Positions 59,634 through 64,000 of a DNA stretch of 64,000 nucleotides are shown in pieces. The notes below the pieces were generated by a model. The model saw only the letters and a list, made by a program, of their open reading frames with translations. It was not told the origin of the DNA and searched no databases. How positions within the stretch are numbered: position 1 is the first letter of the stretch; each line of letters starts with the position of its first letter. Origin of the DNA: Streptomyces dysideae (GTDB lineage Bacteria > Actinomycetota > Actinomycetes > Streptomycetales > Streptomycetaceae). Both the position numbers and the translations under genes were made by a program. The stretch is taken from positions 124,001 through 188,000 of the forward strand of contig NZ_KQ949088.1 of the NCBI RefSeq assembly GCF_001514305.1, read 5' to 3'.

Positions 59634-61262
59634 CTATGACCAGGTGAAGCCCGGGTTCACCTTCATGCAGGCCTTCGTGTCTGAGGCGTTGAGGGCCTCC
59701 GCCGACTCCGGCGTCTCGTCGCTCTGCTTCGGCGCCTCGTACGCCGTGCCCTCCCGCCAGTCCGCGCCCACGAACAGCGTGACCCCGGACACGTCCGTGG
59801 ACTTCTTGACCGCGCTCGTCGGGATGCCGAGCGCCTTGGCGACCCGCTGGGCGTCGCCCTCGAGGTCGGCGCTCGGGTAGCGGACGACCGTCGTCTCCTC
59901 GACCGTCGAGACCGACTGGTCCGCCACCGCCTGCGTGAAGCCCTCGCCGACGAGCAGCCGGGCGACCGCGGAGGCCCGGCCGGCGACCGCGGCCAGCATG
60001 GCGGTGCGGGTGCCGTTGCGGACCTGCACGGCGATCTCGTCGTCCGCGGCGGCCGGGTCCGCGGTCGGAGACGCCGACGCCTCGGTGGTCTTCTTCTTGT
60101 CCTTGCCGTCCAGGGCGATGTCCTCGCGCACCAGCCGGAACAGCTGGGTGGCGTCCTCGGTGGGCTCGACGCGGGCGCCGACATAGCGGTTGGGCATCGT
60201 CGTCATGGTGATGCGCGCGGTCGGCACCTTCTTGAGCTCGCCCGCCAGGTCGTAGAGCTTGTCCACCCTGCCCAGGCCGTCGTCGACGGTGAGCGCCTCG
60301 GTGGCCGCCTCCGCGAGGGCCCGCAGCTTGCCCGGGTTGCTCAGCTTGGCGTTCTTGCGCAGCTCACGGACCATCGAGTTCATGTACTGGTGCTGCGCCT
60401 TCGCGCGGGCCAGATCGCTGCCGTCCTCGAAGCCGTACCGGGTGCGCAGCCACTGCAGGGCCTGCTCGCCCTTGACGTACGTCGTGCCCTTCTCCAGCTT
60501 CAGCCCGGAGCCGTGGCCCGCGCTGTCCTTGGAGTGGATGTTGGCGTCCACACAGACCGGGACGCCGCCGATCGCGTCCGCCATCGACACCACACCCGAG
60601 AAGTCGATCATCATGAAGTGGTCGATGTGGATGTCGGTCAGCTTCTCCCACGTCGCCACCGTGCAGCCGGGGCCGCCACGGCCCAGGGACTGGTTCGTCA
60701 TCCTGCGCCCGACGGTCGCCGCGTACACCTTCCCGGTGTCCGGGTCGGTGCACTTGGGGATCTCCACCAGGGTGTCGCGGGGCATGCTGACGACCGACAT
60801 GTTGGTGCGGTCCGCGGACACGTGCAGCAGCATCTGGACGTCGGCGAGCGGGGTGGAGCCGAACGTCTCCTTCGCGCCGCCCAGTTCCTGGTTCTCCTTG
60901 CTGTCCCGCGCGTCCGAGCCGATCAGCAGGATGTTCAGAGGCGTCTGGCCGGCCGCGTTCGCCTCGGGCTCGGCCGCTCGGTCCTTCGCGTCGCCGAGGT
61001 TGAGGGCGTCCTTCCTCAGGTTGTCGTTGAGGTGCTGGTAGTAGAGATACCCGGCCCCCGCCGTGCCCAGTATCACCACCGCCAGTACCGTCGCCGACCA
61101 GCGCAGCGCACGGCGTCTGCGCCGCGTCCGGCCGGTCCCGCGACCCCCGCCGCGGTGCCCGCCGCCATCGTGCCGGCCGCCCGGGTCGGCCGGTGCGCCC
61201 TCGTCGCCCCGCGGCGTGTCCTCGCCCTGCGACGTGTCTTCGCCCTGCGGTGTCAGGGACAT
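59634..61262 (-). CDS. LCP glycopolymer transferase 3
   Basis: A 542-residue protein: Gly/Asp/Arg-rich cytoplasmic tail, membrane helix about 52-73, LCP domain (NILLIGSDARDSK; MSVVSMPRDTLVEIPKC; QALQWLRTRYGFEDGSDLAR) and LytR_C domain near 425-515 (IAVQVRNGTRTAMLAAVAGR). The start at 61262 has GGAGG five bases upstream. Four Cys in the LCP domain suggest disulfides outside the membrane. Confidence 0.93.
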   Translation of the reverse strand: MSLTPQGEDTSQGEDTPRGDEGAPADPGGRHDGGGHRGGGRGTGRTRRRRRALRWSATVLAVVILGTAGAGYLYYQHLNDNLRKDALNLGDAKDRAAEPEANAAGQTPLNILLIGSDARDSKENQELGGAKETFGSTPLADVQMLLHVSADRTNMSVVSMPRDTLVEIPKCTDPDTGKVYAATVGRRMTNQSLGRGGPGCTVATWEKLTDIHIDHFMMIDFSGVVSMADAIGGVPVCVDANIHSKDSAGHGSGLKLEKGTTYVKGEQALQWLRTRYGFEDGSDLARAKAQHQYMNSMVRELRKNAKLSNPGKLRALAEAATEALTVDDGLGRVDKLYDLAGELKKVPTARITMTTMPNRYVGARVEPTEDATQLFRLVREDIALDGKDKKKTTEASASPTADPAAADDEIAVQVRNGTRTAMLAAVAGRASAVARLLVGEGFTQAVADQSVSTVEETTVVRYPSADLEGDAQRVAKALGIPTSAVKKSTDVSGVTLFVGADWREGTAYEAPKQSDETPESAEALNASDTKACMKVNPGFTWS

Positions 61263-61595
61263 CGTGTCCTCCACCGCGGGCACCTCCCCCCGCACACTGC
61301 TCCGCGCCAACTCCCTGCCCTTCCCCACCCTTTGCCCGACACGGCTGCGCCGCCGCGCCGGACCTCCCTGTCCCGCACGGCTCCGCACCCTGTCAGAGCA
61401 CCCTGTCCACCACGGATCGACACCCTGTCGAACGACTGTGAGCCCGGCCCGCCCCAGCCCAGGCCGGCTCCGCGACCGCCCTGCCGTATCAGACCGGTGT
61501 GGGCCCGACACGGTTGTGCCGTTCGCCGGACAGACGTACGCCCGACAAGGGCACGTATCACGTCGAGTAAGACGCGATACGGCCCCGTCGGGTCA
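61263..61595. other. Gene-free gap between LCP 3 and LCP 4
   Basis: 333 bases with no convincing frame; contains the presumed leftward promoter of LCP 3. A short inverted repeat CGTATC/GATACG (61554-61580) near the LCP 4 stop may be its terminator. Confidence 0.4.
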
Positions 61596-63359
61596 CTACT
61601 TGGCGCATTCCACCTTGTCCGCGGTGGACTTCTGGACCCCCTCGGGAGTCGCGGCCGAGGAGGAGTTGAGCTTCACCCCGGCCCCCTTGAAGTCCTTGCC
61701 CAGGGTGAGTGTCATCGTCGGCAGCCCCTGGGCGTTGGTGACGCTCTCGCCCGGCTTCATCGCGGATCCGGACAGACCCATGATGTCGGCGAGCCTGCGC
61801 GCCTGGTCGGCCTGGTCGGGGGCGTACTCGAGCGTCGTCTTCGACAGCGTCTTCGGAGCGTTGCCCGCGTTCTCGGACTTGGACACACCCTCGTCGTTCT
61901 GCAGGTACAGGAGCTGTGCCTGCGCGCTGCCCGCTGCCGCCCCGCCGTTCAGGATCTGCACCCGTACCTCGGAGGCGTCGGCCTTGGTGCCCTTGAGACG
62001 GGCGGCCACGGCGGCGGCCTCCTTCTTCTTCTGCTGCTTGACCTCGGTGAACGACACATCGTTCTTGATCATGTCGAAGACCTGGGGAGCCGACGTCTCG
62101 TTGACGACGACGGTCGCCTTGACCTTCTCGGCAGGGTTGTCGATCACCGGGACGGTCGTGAACGTCAGGTTCTTGACGTTGAGCTTGCCCAGCTCCAGAC
62201 CCAGGTCCTTCAGCTTGCCGATGCTGTCCAGCGCGGAGTCGACGGTCAGCGCCTCGGTGCCCGCCTCGGCCAGCTTCACCATCTTGGTCGGGCTGGTGAG
62301 CGTGTCGTTGGACTTCAGCTTGCGCATCAGCGCGCTGAGGAACTGCTGCTGCAGCTCGATCCGGCTCAGGTCGCCGCCGAAGCCGACCGAGTGCCGGGTG
62401 CGCACGAACGCCAGCGCCTGCTCGCCCTCGATGTTGTGCGTGCCCGCCGCCAGCTTCAGGTGCGAGTCCGGGTCGTCGATGTCCTTGGCCAGACAGACCT
62501 CGACCCCGCCGACCGCCGAGGTCAGCGTCTTGACCGCGTTGAAGTCGGCGACCATGAAGTTGTCCGGCTTCACCCCGGTCAGCTCGGTGACGGTCCGCAT
62601 CGCGCAGCTGGGCGTACGGCCGTCCTGGCCGAGGCTGGTGTTGAACCGGACGCCGGCCGAGCCCGGGATGACCTTCTGGCTGCCGTCCTCCTGGGTGGTC
62701 GGACAGTCCGGGATGTCGACGATCAGGTCACGCGGGATGCTGAGCGCGGTCGCGTTCGTCCGGTCCTTGGAGACGTGCAGCAGGATCGTGGTGTCGGCGT
62801 GGCCGACGCTGCCGGCGTCGCCGTAGCCCTCGTTGCCCGAGCCGGTGCGCTTGTCGGTGCCGATCAGCAGGATGTTGATGGCCTTGTCCTTCTGGAAGCC
62901 ACCCGTGCTCGCGCCGTCGTCCGGAACCGAGTCGATGTTCGAGTTGAGGTGCCGGATGTAGAAGTAGGCGCCAGCGGCCGCGGCGAGCACCACGAAGGCC
63001 ATGACACCGCCGGTCCACAGCAGCGCCTTCTTCGCCTTCCCCTTCTTCTTCACCGGTCGGCGGCCACGCCGCCCCGGCAGGGGTTCCTCGGGCGCACCCC
63101 GGCGCCTGCGCGGCGGCGGGACCTCCCGCCCCGGCACCTCACGCTCCGGCGGTGCGGTCCGGCTGCGCACCGCACCGCCGGCGCCACCCGCTGCACGCGT
63201 GGCGCCGGCGGCACCGGACGCGGATCTACGCGGTCTAGGTACGGGCGACTGCGCTGCGGAAGGAGTCAGTCGCAGTTCGTATTCGCCGGTGTTCGGATTG
63301 AGTACCCACTGGTCTGCGGGGTCGATGTCGTCCGCCCGCCCACGGCCTTGCGCGTCCAC
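61596..63359 (-). CDS. LCP glycopolymer transferase 4
   Basis: About 587 residues: the tail begins DAQGRGRADDIDPADQWVLN, seen in other Streptomyces LCP proteins, followed by an Arg/Pro-rich region, membrane helix about 115-135, LCP domain (NILLIGTDKRTGSG; TALSIPRDLIVDIPDC; QALAFVRTRHSVGFGGDLSR) and LytR_C near 460-560 (VRVQILNGGAAAGSAQAQLL). The GTG used is supported by the conserved N-terminus; a TTG 16 codons upstream is possible. Confidence 0.92.
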   Translation of the reverse strand: MDAQGRGRADDIDPADQWVLNPNTGEYELRLTPSAAQSPVPRPRRSASGAAGATRAAGGAGGAVRSRTAPPEREVPGREVPPPRRRRGAPEEPLPGRRGRRPVKKKGKAKKALLWTGGVMAFVVLAAAAGAYFYIRHLNSNIDSVPDDGASTGGFQKDKAINILLIGTDKRTGSGNEGYGDAGSVGHADTTILLHVSKDRTNATALSIPRDLIVDIPDCPTTQEDGSQKVIPGSAGVRFNTSLGQDGRTPSCAMRTVTELTGVKPDNFMVADFNAVKTLTSAVGGVEVCLAKDIDDPDSHLKLAAGTHNIEGEQALAFVRTRHSVGFGGDLSRIELQQQFLSALMRKLKSNDTLTSPTKMVKLAEAGTEALTVDSALDSIGKLKDLGLELGKLNVKNLTFTTVPVIDNPAEKVKATVVVNETSAPQVFDMIKNDVSFTEVKQQKKKEAAAVAARLKGTKADASEVRVQILNGGAAAGSAQAQLLYLQNDEGVSKSENAGNAPKTLSKTTLEYAPDQADQARRLADIMGLSGSAMKPGESVTNAQGLPTMTLTLGKDFKGAGVKLNSSSAATPEGVQKSTADKVECAK

Positions 63360-63582
63360 GGTTGTCTGAGTCCTCCGTCGGGGCCACGCGGCGCCTTCCC
63401 CCTCCAAGGCGCTCGGGTCTCGGTCAAACAGTGCGCAAGCCTAACTACGGCCGGGTGCACCGGATTGCTCACACTATCCGTCCAGTTCGACGTCAAGCGA
63501 CGACGGTGACAAATTCCACGTCCCTACAAAGGGCAATCTGCCGCATTTCCCTGAACTGGGGTTCGTCGACTTGGCGATCGCT

Positions 63583-64000
63583 TTACCCGCAGGCGTCCTC
63601 GGCGGCGGTGTTCCCGCGGAAAGTAGGTGTGGGGGCGGGGTCCGCGGCGGGCTCACCGGGCCGTTCAGCGGCCCCCTTCCCGTCGCTGTACCCACCCTCA
63701 TGGTCATAAGACCGGTACCCGCTGTAGCCGGACGGCCCCGCGACCTCCAAAGGTGTGTCCGTACGCAACCGCTCGAACAACTTCTCCGCCTCAGGTTCCA
63801 CAAGTTGATCGCGATTGGCGTTGTAGAGGTACGACTCCCGCGGAACAGTCAGAAATTGCACACGTTCGGTGGGGATGTCGCGCAGCCCGCGAGCGAGTTC
63901 GTACAAACCACGCAAGCTGGCCAAATCGGGATCTGTGGTGAGCGACGAAGTGGCGGCATCCAGCACCGGATAAAGCTTGACCGGATTCAGGAGTACGCCA
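63583..64000 (-). CDS. LCP glycopolymer transferase 5 (5' part outside window)
   Basis: The visible 138 C-terminal residues start GVLLNPVKLYPVLDAATSSL and continue with LARGLRDIPTERVQFLTVPR, the end of an LCP domain. A Gly/Tyr/Pro-rich tail ends AAEDACG. There is no LytR_C domain, as in LCP 1. The catalytic core lies beyond the right edge. Confidence 0.88.
   Translation of the reverse strand, partial: GVLLNPVKLYPVLDAATSSLTTDPDLASLRGLYELARGLRDIPTERVQFLTVPRESYLYNANRDQLVEPEAEKLFERLRTDTPLEVAGPSGYSGYRSYDHEGGYSDGKGAAERPGEPAADPAPTPTFRGNTAAEDACG

Noticed and set aside
60390..63509. 1039-codon open frame on the plus strand
   Set aside because: Runs opposite LCP genes 3 and 4, has no family signature and biased composition; a GC shadow.
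1..64000. Mobile elements, CRISPR arrays, rRNA genes, biosynthetic cluster
   Set aside because: No transposase, integrase, direct-repeat/spacer array, rRNA sequence or PKS/NRPS gene was seen while reading through.

Overview
The window is high-GC actinobacterial DNA that reads as a Streptomyces chromosome. The markers are a tRNA-Leu with a UAA anticodon (bldA), a sigI/arsI/prsI partner-switching locus, whiJ-type regulatory cassettes (XRE regulator, DUF397, anti-sigma-like ATPase), sortase-type cell-wall proteins and an array of LytR-CpsA-Psr (LCP) genes. Several neighbourhoods match, from memory, the SCO30xx part of the S. coelicolor chromosome. There is no phage, transposon, plasmid or CRISPR signature. 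Accessory character is limited to the whiJ-type cassettes, repeat elements and four gene relics.

Region by region. 1-3.1 kb: the ATPase and FtsX-type permease of an ABC exporter. 3.5 kb: bldA, then pobA, a Bax1-I protein and small hypothetical genes. 7.9-12 kb: thiolase, SGNH hydrolase and cystathionine beta-synthase. 12.9-16.6 kb: the relic of a glycine betaine/choline-type ABC transporter, a HAL/PAL-family protein with a degenerate MIO motif, and a coupled RpiR regulator. 16.6-18.9 kb: three roadblock/LC7 proteins plus a DUF4388 protein. 19-26.5 kb: a DAP-decarboxylase-like gene divergent from a four-gene histidine-utilisation operon (hutU, M20 amidohydrolase, hutF, hutI). 26.5-30.7 kb: a sigma/anti-sigma/ricin fusion protein and sigI-arsI-prsI. 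31.4-35.4 kb: four secreted or wall-anchored proteins, two with sortase signals and shared two-cysteine modules. 35.4-36.3 kb: a broken POT transporter. 36.3-38.4 kb: a two-component system. 39-43.3 kb: purK, purE, a renal-type dipeptidase and a metal-ligand-free paralogue. 43.3-47.2 kb: VOC protein, VOC relic, CGNR regulator, UDP-glucose dehydrogenase, acyl-CoA dehydrogenase. 47.3-52.4 kb: whiJ-type cassettes. 52.5-64 kb: thioesterase, five LCP genes, amino-acid permease, cysteine-rich copper-storage-type protein, a methyltransferase relic and a GT2 glycosyltransferase.

Genes that work together. hutU-M20-hutF-hutI would take urocanate to formylglutamate and probably to glutamate through the M20 enzyme. 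SigI is expected to be held by PrsI and released by ArsI. purK/purE carry out AIR carboxylation. The LCP enzymes, the GT2 enzyme and UDP-glucose dehydrogenase point to cell-envelope glycopolymer assembly. The most unusual items are the dead dipeptidase paralogue, the HAL-family protein without the MIO serine, the sigma/anti-sigma/lectin fusion, the two-cysteine sortase-substrate cluster and the overlapping small-gene whiJ-type cassette. All functions are inferred by reading the sequence; no search was run.
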